The position numbers were made by a program, and so were the translations under genes. DNA of 64,000 nt from Acetatifactor muris (GTDB lineage Bacteria > Bacillota > Clostridia > Lachnospirales > Lachnospiraceae): assembly GCF_024623325.1 (NCBI RefSeq), contig NZ_JANJZD010000022.1:28508-92507 (forward strand), given 5' to 3'. Each line of letters opens with the position of its first letter. Within the stretch, counting starts at the first letter, position 1. This document shows, piece by piece, positions 32,005 through 41,267 of this stretch. The notes below the pieces were generated by a model. The model saw only the letters and a list, made by a program, of their open reading frames with translations. It searched no databases and was not told the DNA's origin.

Positions 32005-33090
32005 GTGGATGAAAGAATTTGTTTTCCATATCAGGATGATGCACAGAATATACCGGAATTCCTTAATGGTATAACGCAGGTATATGGAAGGATGCTGGAT
32101 GAAAAATCACAGAGAATATTTGCCGGACGCTTATTGGTCAGCTTGACCGGAGATTATTCATATATGCGGAGCGTATTGATACATACGCCCGGCGGGAAAA
32201 GGCTGAATGAGGTACTGTGTAAAGATGGCAGCTTGAAGTATATATATGGTGCAGGAATAAGGGGAAAACGGCTGGCAGAACTATTTCCAGATAATAATTG
32301 GGGTGGATTTATTGATATTAATAGAAATGGGGAATTTTATAATAATATTAAAATATTAGATTTGAATCAGTTTTTAAGCATATATACACAGGGAATGACC
32401 ATTATTGTGTCTAATATGCAAGGTGCACAGGATATCAAGGACAATTTACTGGAAAAGGGTGTTTTTCCGGAAGATATATATGTGCTCAATGATTTTGACG
32501 CTGAGAGCGCGAAAGGCATGTATTTTCCCACGGACTGCATCCGCGCTGTCATAGAAAAAGAGAAGTCATTTGTTGATATTGGCTGTTATGATGGAAAAGA
32601 TTCATTGGACTATATGAGATGGATGGATAATGATAAGGCAAAAATATATGCGTTTGAGCCGGATATGACGAATTATAAAGTATGCCGTGAGAAGTTAAAG
32701 GCGTATCCTAATATAGAGCTTTTTAATGTTGCGTTATCGGATATGGAGCAGGATGTCAGCGTTATGGGCAGCGGAGAAATGTCTTATCTGGGAGAAGGCG
32801 GAAATGAAAAGATACGAACCCAGATACTGGATAATGTTCTTCAAAATCGTCCTGTTGGATATATAAAGATAGATGTGGAAGGACACGAAGTAAAGGTTTT
32901 AAAGGGGGCAGAGAAAATTATCAGAAATCAGCATCCGGTAATGGCAGTCTCCATGTATCATAAAAAATCTGACATATGGAGAATCCCAGAATTACTGTTG
33001 GAATATAACAGGGAGTATGCTTTTTATATGAGGTATTACGGAGCTGCAAATGGAGATACCGTGTTATATGCGGTTGATTGTAAAAAATAA
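32005..33090 (+). CDS. FkbM methyltransferase with N-terminal Rossmann module
   Basis: 361 residues, GTG start behind AAGGAG. Residues about 70-165: Rossmann module (YIYGAGIRGKRLAELFPDNNWGGFIDINRNGEFYNNIKILD). About 185-350: FkbM SAM methyltransferase (SFVDIGCYDGKDSLDYM, YAFEPD, YIKIDVEGHEVKVLKGAEKIIR). Likely methylates a sugar in the glycan. The first 60 residues are unassigned. Confidence 0.86.
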   Translation: MDERICFPYQDDAQNIPEFLNGITQVYGRMLDEKSQRIFAGRLLVSLTGDYSYMRSVLIHTPGGKRLNEVLCKDGSLKYIYGAGIRGKRLAELFPDNNWGGFIDINRNGEFYNNIKILDLNQFLSIYTQGMTIIVSNMQGAQDIKDNLLEKGVFPEDIYVLNDFDAESAKGMYFPTDCIRAVIEKEKSFVDIGCYDGKDSLDYMRWMDNDKAKIYAFEPDMTNYKVCREKLKAYPNIELFNVALSDMEQDVSVMGSGEMSYLGEGGNEKIRTQILDNVLQNRPVGYIKIDVEGHEVKVLKGAEKIIRNQHPVMAVSMYHKKSDIWRIPELLLEYNREYAFYMRYYGAANGDTVLYAVDCKK

Positions 33091-33123
33091 TTATATTTTC
33101 AGATTTGAGAGGGCCGGATATTG

Positions 33124-34275
33124 ATGAAGAGAAAGGCAGTGATATTTGGAGCGGGAGAATGGGGGAAAGCCGCATATTACTACTATAGAGAGGATATCGA
33201 AATTGCATGTTATATCGATAATGACAAAAGCATATGGGGCACGCAGCATAATGGGATTCCGGTACGTCCGCCTGAAATTTTGAGAAATCGAGAATATACA
33301 GTAATAATCGCAAACAAGAGATATGAAACAGAAATAAAAAAGCAATTATTTCATGATTATAATATCCGAGGGGTAATTGTTTTTCGCATTGAAGAGAAGA
33401 TGCAGGAATTATGCCCAGAAGATAATTATCAGGTAAAAAAGGATGAGATAATTATCGCGTTCAGTAATGGACTGGGAAATCAGATGTTTCAATATGCGTT
33501 ATACAGGAACTTTTTAAAACAGGGGAAAAAGGTCAAAGCAGACTTATCAGCATATATAAAACCTGATATGATGCCGTTTGAATTGCCAAAGGTGTTTCCT
33601 CAAATAAGCTTTGAGTACTGCAATCCAAATGAAAAGGAGTATTATCTAAAAGAGGGAAGGGTGTATGTAGAAGAACCGCCGCGGGGAAAGGAAAAAGAGA
33701 CCTTCAATAGAGGTTTGCTGGAAATGAAAACAGGTTATATAGAGGGTTTCCATTGTTCCTATAAATATGCAGGATTAATTCGACGGGAGCTTTTAGATGA
33801 TTTTAGATTTTCTATAAAAAATAATAGTGAACTATGTAAAATAAAATCTCTGTTGGAATTGAAAGAAACCGTGGCAGTTCATATAAGACGCGGCGATTTC
33901 TTGGCGGCCAAATACCAGCGGGAAATAGGGGGGCTATGTACAGATGAATACTATTTAAAAGCAATCGCTTATATAAAGGGAAAATGTCCCAATGCCTTTT
34001 TTTGCTTCTTTTCTAATGATATGGATTGGGTAAAGGATAATATAGAAGAAAAGAACGCATTGTATATAGAAAAACATATGTTCACAACATATCATGACTG
34101 GTATGACATGTATTTGATGAGCATATGCAGGCACAACATTATACCGAACAGTACATTTGGCTGGTGGGGGGCCTGGCTGAACCAGAACCCGGATAAAATT
34201 GTAATCGGACCGAAGAGGTGGAGAAATCGGTGGGAGGCGGGCGATTGGTGTCCGCCGGAATGGATTGCTATTTAG
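33124..34275 (+). CDS. GT11 alpha-1,2-fucosyltransferase-like protein with N-terminal Rossmann module
   Basis: 383 residues from ATG 33124. Residues 1-105: Rossmann module (VIFGAGEWGKAAYYYYREDIEIACYIDNDKSIWGTQHNGIPV). About 115-383: glycosyltransferase family 11 with SNGLGNQMFQYALYR, VHIRRGDF (the GDP-fucose binding HxRRxD motif) and IPNSTFGWWGAWL. It would transfer fucose (or another sugar from GDP-sugar) in alpha-1,2 linkage. No GDP-fucose synthesis genes are in the window. Confidence 0.88.
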   Translation: MKRKAVIFGAGEWGKAAYYYYREDIEIACYIDNDKSIWGTQHNGIPVRPPEILRNREYTVIIANKRYETEIKKQLFHDYNIRGVIVFRIEEKMQELCPEDNYQVKKDEIIIAFSNGLGNQMFQYALYRNFLKQGKKVKADLSAYIKPDMMPFELPKVFPQISFEYCNPNEKEYYLKEGRVYVEEPPRGKEKETFNRGLLEMKTGYIEGFHCSYKYAGLIRRELLDDFRFSIKNNSELCKIKSLLELKETVAVHIRRGDFLAAKYQREIGGLCTDEYYLKAIAYIKGKCPNAFFCFFSNDMDWVKDNIEEKNALYIEKHMFTTYHDWYDMYLMSICRHNIIPNSTFGWWGAWLNQNPDKIVIGPKRWRNRWEAGDWCPPEWIAI

Positions 34276-34408
34276 TGGTGAAAATAGTGAGAATATCAGG
34301 AGCGAGATTGATATGAAATCTGAGAATATGTAAGGGGCTTTTTTGATGTGATGGGAGGCGAAATCCCAAGGAAGACTCTGATATATTTGCAATGTCAATC
34401 ATAAAAGT

Positions 34409-35941
34409 ATGAAGAAGAAAAATATAGCCTATTTTTTGAGCGAGAAAAAAAGTTGTTTGGGGGGAGCGGATCAGACTCTGTTTATGCAGGCATTACTTAT
34501 GCGTTCTTTCCACAACGTGACAGTGGTTCTTCCCTGTGGACTTAACGGGGAATCTAACAGTAAATTCATTCAGAAATGTAAAAGCCATAAAATGCGTTAT
34601 AAGATAATGCCTTATTGTACAGCATATAATCTGTATGCAATTAACTTGGTAGGGTGTGGCGGGAATGCGTCAGAGGTAGAGTGTTTTGTTCTGGAAGAAA
34701 AAATTGATATTTTACATAGTGTTCAGATTAACCCTGCAGTCGAATATGTTTCCAGAAAACTTGGAATACCGCATGTTATGAATATTTATTCATTGGAGGA
34801 ATGGGACTGGCTTGTTCCCTGTCAAAATATTTTTCCCCAATATATATCCTGTGATTCGGACTTTTTCCTGCAAAAGTGGAAAAAGTATCTGGGCTGTAAA
34901 GGCAAATGTGTCAGAGTATTTGGTGATATGAAAGTATGCAGGAAACCTGTAAGGGAAAGAAAATCTATAGTGATAGGGACTGCAGGAATTGTCTGCCGGT
35001 ATAAAAATCAGTTGGAAGTAATAAAGGCAGTTGAGCACGAAATAGACAAGGGCGCCGACCTGCAGCTTATGGTGGCAGGGGAAAATAATTCCCCATATGG
35101 GGAGGAGTGTAGAAATTATATTGTGGAACATGGACTTCAGGACAGGATTCATATGCTTGGCTTTTTGGACGATATGACAAGTTTCCTGGGAAAGATAGAT
35201 GTCCTTGTCTGTGGCAGCAGGAGGGAATCTTTTCCGGCTTCTATTGTGGAGGCCATGTCCTTGAATATTCCCATTATTTCAACACCTGTGGCGGGCGTGC
35301 CGGAAATACTGAAGGATGGAGTAAATGCCTATCTTGCGGAGGACTTTGCCGCATCCGCGTTGGGGGAGGCCATCAGGAGGTTTTATCATGATTATGAAAA
35401 CGCCAAATTGTGGGATATACTTGACAAGGAAAAACGGACGTATGAAAAATTCTTTTCCGGAGAATCAGTGAAGGCTCAGCTGGAAGATTTATATGCCGAT
35501 GCAGCGGACAGCTTTGAGATAAAGGGTGACTTGGACGACTGGAATGTATTGGAAGAACAGGTAACTCAAATGGCAGAAAATGTGACAGAAGCTGGATTGG
35601 ATCAGGAGGAACAGGAGAACATATTCAGCAGGCTGCTGTATCTGCGGCAGATCAGAAAATGTATTATCGCCAAGAAATGTTATATATGGGGAGCAGGGAA
35701 ATGGGGCAGGATAACGAAGAAGTTAATTCAATATTTCCTTGCGGAAATACAGATTATTGCCTTTGTGGATAATAATCGGGAAGGAATTGTCGAGGGGATT
35801 CCTGTTATCAGAAAAGAAGAAATGGATATTCGGAGGGATACCGCCGTATTTCTTGGCTTTGTACAAGGACATGAGGAAGCCGTCAATTATCTGTATGGCA
35901 GAGGCATGGAGGTTTTGAAGAATATCTTTATCATGGCCTGA
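34409..35941 (+). CDS. Glycosyltransferase family 4 with C-terminal Rossmann module
   Basis: 510 residues; ATG 34409 has only a weak site. About 1-370: GT-B fold GT4, with GGADQTLFMQAL near the N-terminus, IGTAGIVCRYKNQ and the donor-site ESFPASIVEAMSLNIPIISTPVAGVPEIL (Ex7E motif). About 410-510: Rossmann module (CYIWGAGKWGRITKKLIQYFLAEIQIIAFVDNNREGIVEGIPV). Transfers an unidentified sugar. Confidence 0.87.
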   Translation: MKKKNIAYFLSEKKSCLGGADQTLFMQALLMRSFHNVTVVLPCGLNGESNSKFIQKCKSHKMRYKIMPYCTAYNLYAINLVGCGGNASEVECFVLEEKIDILHSVQINPAVEYVSRKLGIPHVMNIYSLEEWDWLVPCQNIFPQYISCDSDFFLQKWKKYLGCKGKCVRVFGDMKVCRKPVRERKSIVIGTAGIVCRYKNQLEVIKAVEHEIDKGADLQLMVAGENNSPYGEECRNYIVEHGLQDRIHMLGFLDDMTSFLGKIDVLVCGSRRESFPASIVEAMSLNIPIISTPVAGVPEILKDGVNAYLAEDFAASALGEAIRRFYHDYENAKLWDILDKEKRTYEKFFSGESVKAQLEDLYADAADSFEIKGDLDDWNVLEEQVTQMAENVTEAGLDQEEQENIFSRLLYLRQIRKCIIAKKCYIWGAGKWGRITKKLIQYFLAEIQIIAFVDNNREGIVEGIPVIRKEEMDIRRDTAVFLGFVQGHEEAVNYLYGRGMEVLKNIFIMA

Positions 35942-36016
35942 AGGAGATATGGACATCAGGGCTATGCAGATGTGGGAAGGGATATATGCTGAACGGATAA
36001 TGAAAGGTGAAATGCA

Positions 36017-37264
36017 ATGGATTGTGGAATTATAATGTTCATATATGACAGGCCGCAATGTACAAACAGGGCATTAGAAGCGCTGAAGAGAAACCATATT
36101 GAGCAGCTTTATGTGTTCCAGGATGGACTTTGGGAAAAAACAGACAGAAGGGCATGGGAGCAAAATGAAACTCTGGTCAAGCAGATTGACTGGTGTGATG
36201 TTGTATACGAGCAAAATAAGCAAAAGGCCGACAGCCTTGACAGACAGATTATTTATGGTATCAACAAGGTATTGCAGCAAAAGGATGCAGTCATCGTGAT
36301 TGAAGATGACTGCATTATCAGTGATGACTGCATCCAATTTATGGAAAAGTGTCTCATCCAGTACGAGGATAACAGAAAGGTAATTGAAGTGGGAGCCTAT
36401 CTGGAACCCATCAGGATACCGGAAGGATATTCCTTGCCAATAGTGGCAGCAGGGATACCGGCGGGGCAGGTATGGGGAACCTGGAAGGAACGCTGGGAGG
36501 AATTTCAGGATAAATTTTCTCTCATCAGGCAGATCGGTGATGCTATGAAAAATAATCCGATGTTTTGCAGCTGCGGATATCCGATTAAAAAAGTTTTAAC
36601 AGAATATTGGATGCTGGGGACTTGGGATTTGTGGTGGAGCATTTATGTGCTGCTCAAGGGAGGGATTTCGGTAAGACCGACGGACAACAAAGTATATAAT
36701 ATAGGATTTGAAAATCCGGGAACCCATACATCAGGTGAATCATTGTGGGTAGTGCCAATTGGCCAGACCACAGGAAACGGCGGGGAACTGCCGGAGGATA
36801 TCATGGTTGAACCATGGGCGGAAAAGGAATTCGGGAGATTTTATCAAAGTGTTTATGGGAGAAGTTCGGCTGCAGAAAGACATAAGTATTACAGGAATTG
36901 TCTGGAAAAATGGCTGGAATTAAAGCAAAGCGGGAGGACTATTGGAGATATCCTGTTGGATCATGATATAAAAAGTATTGCCATATATGGAACAGGGAAG
37001 CTTGGGAAGTTGTTGGCAGATGATATGTGCGGGAAAGTAGAGCTTGAGTATTTTATTGTGACAAATAAGATAAAGGATACTTTCATGGAATATCCAGTTT
37101 ATGACTGCGGGGAAGAACTGCCTGAAGCAACAGGAAACCTGGCCTTGGTTGTAATCCCAGGATACGATTTGGATGAGATAAACGTTCAAATGGGGTCAAG
37201 AGTTTCAAACATATATTCGTTGGACAGCCTTTTGGATATGCAGGATGTAATGGAGAAGTATTAG
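36017..37264 (+). CDS. GT-A glycosyltransferase-like protein (GnT-I-like) with C-terminal Rossmann module
   Basis: 415 residues behind AAAGGTG. About 1-290: nucleotide-diphospho-sugar transferase fold (GIIMFIYDRPQCTNRALEAL, VIVIEDDCIISDDCIQFME with EDD metal site, AGQVWGTWKERWE). This resembles GnT-I/POMGnT-like bacterial transferases. About 310-410: Rossmann module (IAIYGTGKLGKLLADDMCGKVELEYFIVTNKIKDTFMEYPVYD). Donor unknown. Confidence 0.8.
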   Translation: MDCGIIMFIYDRPQCTNRALEALKRNHIEQLYVFQDGLWEKTDRRAWEQNETLVKQIDWCDVVYEQNKQKADSLDRQIIYGINKVLQQKDAVIVIEDDCIISDDCIQFMEKCLIQYEDNRKVIEVGAYLEPIRIPEGYSLPIVAAGIPAGQVWGTWKERWEEFQDKFSLIRQIGDAMKNNPMFCSCGYPIKKVLTEYWMLGTWDLWWSIYVLLKGGISVRPTDNKVYNIGFENPGTHTSGESLWVVPIGQTTGNGGELPEDIMVEPWAEKEFGRFYQSVYGRSSAAERHKYYRNCLEKWLELKQSGRTIGDILLDHDIKSIAIYGTGKLGKLLADDMCGKVELEYFIVTNKIKDTFMEYPVYDCGEELPEATGNLALVVIPGYDLDEINVQMGSRVSNIYSLDSLLDMQDVMEKY

Positions 37265-37279
37265 TGAATTGGAGAGAAA

Positions 37280-38878
37280 ATGGATATCATATCAAAAGCC
37301 ATGAAAAATAATCTTCAGATATGTGAATGGATTGATGCCGGAACGCAGAAATGGGAACTTTTTGTGGAAAGAGTCAGGGGGAGACAGCTTTTCCTCTTTG
37401 GCGTCGGGGAGGGAATGAACTATTTTCTGAGGAATTATGGAAGTCAGGTACATATTTCAGGAGTGCTTGACAATAACGCAGGTATACAGGGAGAAATATT
37501 GGAAGTGTGCTGTGAAGCAGCGCGGCAGACGGGATATGAGAACTTGATAATAAATTCTCCTTGCGTTTTAAAAAAATTTTCAGAGACGGATATTGTGGTT
37601 CTTATAACTAGCACAAATTATTATCAGGTCATCGAAAGGCAGGTGCGGGACATGGGAATCAGGCATGTCTATGTGCTGTTGATGATGGAGGCAGACAGGC
37701 GAAATTATGATCCGGGCAGAGCGATGGAAGATTTGGACGAAATACGCCGTCGCTATATTAGCTGGTGCTGTAGTCAGGCATTGGAAGAGAAAAAATTGGT
37801 TATGATGATTGGCGTATATGGGGGACATGCACGGCAGATTACCAGAGCACTGCTGAAGGAAAGGATGGACTTAGACATTGTTTGGGTTGTAGAGAATATG
37901 CACATGGACAAGCCGGAGGGGGTCAGACTGGTATACGGCAGAAATTGGGAAAGATATGCCTATGAAATGGAGACAGCGAAGATATGGATTTATGATGATA
38001 TTATATCTCCCCAGATTAAAAAAAGGGACGAACAGATATATATTCAGGTAAAGCATTGGTCAAGTATTACGCTGAAAAAGTTTTATCTCGATGATAAATC
38101 TCCTGTTCTGACAGCAGAAGTAGAAGAAGCAATAAGATATGATGGGGCAAGGATGGATTATCTTTTTTCGGGCAGTAAATTTGATGAGGAATCCTGTAGA
38201 AGCGGCTTTATGTTTCGAGGGAAGGCGATACGCCTGGGGTCTGCGCGGTCAGACATTCTTTTTGATAAAGACATACAAAATATGGTAAAGAAACGCTTAG
38301 GTATCGGGGAAGATGCTGGAATTTGCCTGTATGTTCCTACATATCGCTTAGGTGAACTAGAACGGACCAATAGTATGGAAATTATGCTGGACATGGAAAG
38401 ACTACTACAGGTGTTGAAGAAAAAATGGGAAGAGGAGTGGTATCTGCTTGTGCGTCTTCATCCCAGTCTGGCTTTTGGAGAGAATATCCTACCAGAGAGC
38501 AACAATATAATCAATGTGGGAGACTACCAGGACAGCCAAGAACTGGTGGCAGCTTCAGATATAATGATTACAGATTATTCCAGCATTATGTTTGAAGAAG
38601 CATACAGAAAAAAGCCGGTTTTCTTGTATGCACCTGATAAAAAAACGTATATCAGTAGAGAACGAGACCTTCTGATAGATTATGATACATTGCCGTTTCC
38701 TGTTGCAGAATCGAATGAACAGTTGCACAGGTTAATCAGAGATTTTGATATAGAGAAGTATATAGAAAATTTAAATTATTTTATGGAAAAATATGGTGTT
38801 CACGAGGATGGACATGCCAGTGAACGTGCTGCAAAATTTGTTATGGGATTGTTGGAAGGCCAGGGCAGTGGGAAATGA
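37280..38878 (+). CDS. Glycerophosphotransferase-like protein with N-terminal Rossmann module
   Basis: 532 residues behind GGAGAG. About 25-140: Rossmann module (LFLFGVGEGMNYFLRNYGSQVHISGVLDNNAGIQGEILEV). About 160-525: Glyphos_transf GT-B domain with CLYVPTYR, LVRLHPSLAF and MITDYSSIMFEEAY. Probably adds alditol phosphate or related groups. Its stop overlaps the start of the deacetylase gene (ATGA), so the two are coupled. Confidence 0.84.
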   Translation: MDIISKAMKNNLQICEWIDAGTQKWELFVERVRGRQLFLFGVGEGMNYFLRNYGSQVHISGVLDNNAGIQGEILEVCCEAARQTGYENLIINSPCVLKKFSETDIVVLITSTNYYQVIERQVRDMGIRHVYVLLMMEADRRNYDPGRAMEDLDEIRRRYISWCCSQALEEKKLVMMIGVYGGHARQITRALLKERMDLDIVWVVENMHMDKPEGVRLVYGRNWERYAYEMETAKIWIYDDIISPQIKKRDEQIYIQVKHWSSITLKKFYLDDKSPVLTAEVEEAIRYDGARMDYLFSGSKFDEESCRSGFMFRGKAIRLGSARSDILFDKDIQNMVKKRLGIGEDAGICLYVPTYRLGELERTNSMEIMLDMERLLQVLKKKWEEEWYLLVRLHPSLAFGENILPESNNIINVGDYQDSQELVAASDIMITDYSSIMFEEAYRKKPVFLYAPDKKTYISRERDLLIDYDTLPFPVAESNEQLHRLIRDFDIEKYIENLNYFMEKYGVHEDGHASERAAKFVMGLLEGQGSGK

Positions 38879-39807
38879 AAAATCACAGAGTACTCACATT
38901 ATATTATCACAGAGTAAATATTTTAGAATCAGACTTTAATCAGTTGTGTGTATCACCGACCAAATTTCGTCAGCAGATGTTATATTTGAAACATAACTAC
39001 CGGATTGTGCGATTCGAGGATGACTGGTCTATGTTAGATTCAAATGCTGTGGCAATTACTTTTGATGACGGGTATCTTGACAATCTGGAATATGCATTGC
39101 CTGTTCTGGAGGAACTGGAAGTGCCGGCAACGATATTTGTCAGTACTGGGACTATGGGACAGGACATGGAATTATGGTGGGATGAACTGGAGGCCCTTTT
39201 ACTGGAAGGAAATGAGTTTCCTTTATATTTTGAACTTTTTGATGATCAGTTTAGCTGTCGGTGGGATACGAGCACATTGGAATATAGGAAAAACTGCTAT
39301 ATGGGTATTCATCATTTGATGAAAAGTTATATTAGTTTTGAAAAAAGAGAGAACTGGCTAATGCAACTATGGAAGTGGAGAGGATTGAAGAGAACAGTAA
39401 GGAAACATTATCTGACTCTTTCCAGTAGAGACTGCAAAGAATTGGCAAGGTCCAGGATGATTACGGTAGGTGCACATACAATATCTCATCCTTCACTTGC
39501 GGGTTTAAGCAGGGAAAGTCAGGAATTTGAAATAAAAGCATCCATAGATACCATAGCACAGATTGTGGACCAGAAAATCACAGTATTTTCCTATCCGTTT
39601 GGTAATCCGGAAGCTGATTTTGATCAGGATACCGAAAAAATTTGTCGTAAATATGGTATTCGAAAAGCTGCATCTACAGAAAATGCCTTATGGAGTGCAT
39701 CGACAGATCTGTACAGAATTCCCCGAAAGGTGGTCAGAGATTGGGGACCAGTTGAGTTTGAACAAAAAATCAGGGACTATTGGAATGAGCAGGCAGGAAC
39801 AGGATGA
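38875..39807 (+). CDS. Polysaccharide deacetylase (NodB family)
   Basis: 310 residues, start overlapping the previous stop by 4 bases. NodB homology: AITFDDGYLDN (catalytic Asp and metal Asp, about 60-70), IFVSTGTMG, AHTISHPSLA (metal HxxxH, about 200-208), FSYPFGNPEADF. Likely removes an acetyl group from an N-acetylated sugar of the nascent glycan. No signal peptide, so it would act in the cytoplasm, unlike the usual extracellular wall deacetylases. Coupled by ATGA overlap to the next gene too. Confidence 0.87.
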   Translation: MKNHRVLTLYYHRVNILESDFNQLCVSPTKFRQQMLYLKHNYRIVRFEDDWSMLDSNAVAITFDDGYLDNLEYALPVLEELEVPATIFVSTGTMGQDMELWWDELEALLLEGNEFPLYFELFDDQFSCRWDTSTLEYRKNCYMGIHHLMKSYISFEKRENWLMQLWKWRGLKRTVRKHYLTLSSRDCKELARSRMITVGAHTISHPSLAGLSRESQEFEIKASIDTIAQIVDQKITVFSYPFGNPEADFDQDTEKICRKYGIRKAASTENALWSASTDLYRIPRKVVRDWGPVEFEQKIRDYWNEQAGTG

Positions 39808-40904
39808 AGAAAGTTTTTATATTTGGAACTGGAAAATTATATCAAGACAAAGCAAACTATATAAGGGAGCATTTTTATATCGTTGGATTTATAGACAATA
39901 AGGTTTCCGGGGAAGCAATGATATACGGAGATACGGGTATACCAATTTATTCTCCCAAAGACATAAAGCAATATCTAAGGCAGGATGTGTGGATTATTTT
40001 AATGTCCTATCAATATGTTTCCATGTGGAAACAGTTGTATGAACTTGGCGTTGATGGAAGAAAGATACTGTTTGGAATTATGTTTCCTCCCTATACGGAA
40101 ATCCAGGAAGTGATGCTTGACGGGAATGGGTATTTAGGGACTGAAGCGGATCAGATTATTTATTATGCCGGATCGGGAGAAAAGTTGGTCATTGAAAATC
40201 ATGATCATCTTCAGGAGATGGCATGGAAACTGTTAAGGGAAAAGTATAAAAGAAACGATCCTTATATTAATACTATTGCACAGATGAAAACAAAGCCAGT
40301 CAGCAGAAAATTTGGAACCGAGAGAGGGAAGGCAATTGACCGATATTATATAGAAAAATTTTTGGAAGAAAATAGTTATCTTATATATGGTGACTGTCTT
40401 GAGATAGCTGAAAATACATACACGATGCAATATGGAAAGGACAGAATAGAAAGATCATATATACTGCATGTAGAAGGCTGGGGTAATAATGCCGTAAAAG
40501 GTAATCTTGAAACAGGAGAAGGAATAAAGGAAGGCAGATATGATTGTGCGATAATTACACAGACCTTAATGTTTATTTACGATATTAAAAGTGCTGCTGA
40601 GAATATTTATAAGATGCTGAAAAAGGGTGGATGTGCGCTGGTAACCGTCTCTGGAATTTCACAGATTTCAAGGTATGACGCAGATTTATGGGGGAGTTAT
40701 TACAATTTTCATGAAGATGCGATGCAGGCACTTTTTGAACCGGTGTTTGGGGCTGAGAACATTGAAATACAAACTTATGGAAATGTGAAAACAGTGATAG
40801 CAATGCTTTATGGATTGTGTGCTGAGGATTTGCGGGAAGAAGACTTCAGGGAAATGGACAAGGACTATCCGTTGATTATATCAATTGTACTTAAAAAGAA
40901 ATAG
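39804..40904 (+). CDS. SAM methyltransferase-like protein with N-terminal Rossmann module
   Basis: 366 residues; ATG overlaps the deacetylase stop. Residues 1-100: Rossmann module (VFIFGTGKLYQDKANYIREHFYIVGFIDNKVSGEAMIYGDTGIPI). About 170-340: class I methyltransferase-like (YGDCLEIAENTYT, YDCAIITQTLMFIYDIKSAAENIYKMLKKGGCALVTV). The SAM-binding glycine loop is weak, so activity is uncertain. It may be a methyltransferase on glycan or a related non-catalytic protein. Confidence 0.72.
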   Translation: MKKVFIFGTGKLYQDKANYIREHFYIVGFIDNKVSGEAMIYGDTGIPIYSPKDIKQYLRQDVWIILMSYQYVSMWKQLYELGVDGRKILFGIMFPPYTEIQEVMLDGNGYLGTEADQIIYYAGSGEKLVIENHDHLQEMAWKLLREKYKRNDPYINTIAQMKTKPVSRKFGTERGKAIDRYYIEKFLEENSYLIYGDCLEIAENTYTMQYGKDRIERSYILHVEGWGNNAVKGNLETGEGIKEGRYDCAIITQTLMFIYDIKSAAENIYKMLKKGGCALVTVSGISQISRYDADLWGSYYNFHEDAMQALFEPVFGAENIEIQTYGNVKTVIAMLYGLCAEDLREEDFREMDKDYPLIISIVLKKK

Positions 40905-40928
40905 TAGATTTTAAAGCAGGGAGAAAAT

Positions 40929-41252
40929 ATGGAGTATGTAGGGAATATTTTGTATGATAAAAAATTACTGGATACGAGTAGGCGGTTCATTATTTTTGGT
41001 ACTGGAATTTATGGACACAGAATTTTGAATTTTATGGATTTGAACGGGGTAAAGAGAAATATAGTATGCTTTTGTGATTCTAATATTGTAAAGAGTGGAC
41101 AATATATCGAAGGAATACCTGTTTGTTGGGTAAATGATGCAATTGCACAGTACTCGGGTACAGAGTTTTTGATTGCAGGAAAGTATGTCAGAGAAATGTA
41201 CAGGACTTTGAATGAGAACTTTATCGGTAAGATTCATATTTTGCTTATATAA
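40929..41252 (+). CDS. Stand-alone Rossmann module
   Basis: 107 residues behind GGGAG. The whole protein is the module found fused to its neighbours: FIIFGTGIYGHRILNFMDLNGVKRNIVCFCDSNIVKSGQYIEGIPVCWVND...GTEFLIAGKYVREMYRTLNE. It shows that the module can fold and be made alone. Resembles PglD-N or CapD-N type nucleotide/CoA-binding domains in outline (GxGxxG, then xFxDxN), but ligand and function are unknown. Confidence 0.75.
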   Translation: MEYVGNILYDKKLLDTSRRFIIFGTGIYGHRILNFMDLNGVKRNIVCFCDSNIVKSGQYIEGIPVCWVNDAIAQYSGTEFLIAGKYVREMYRTLNENFIGKIHILLI

Positions 41253-41267
41253 TAAAGGAGCTTGGAT

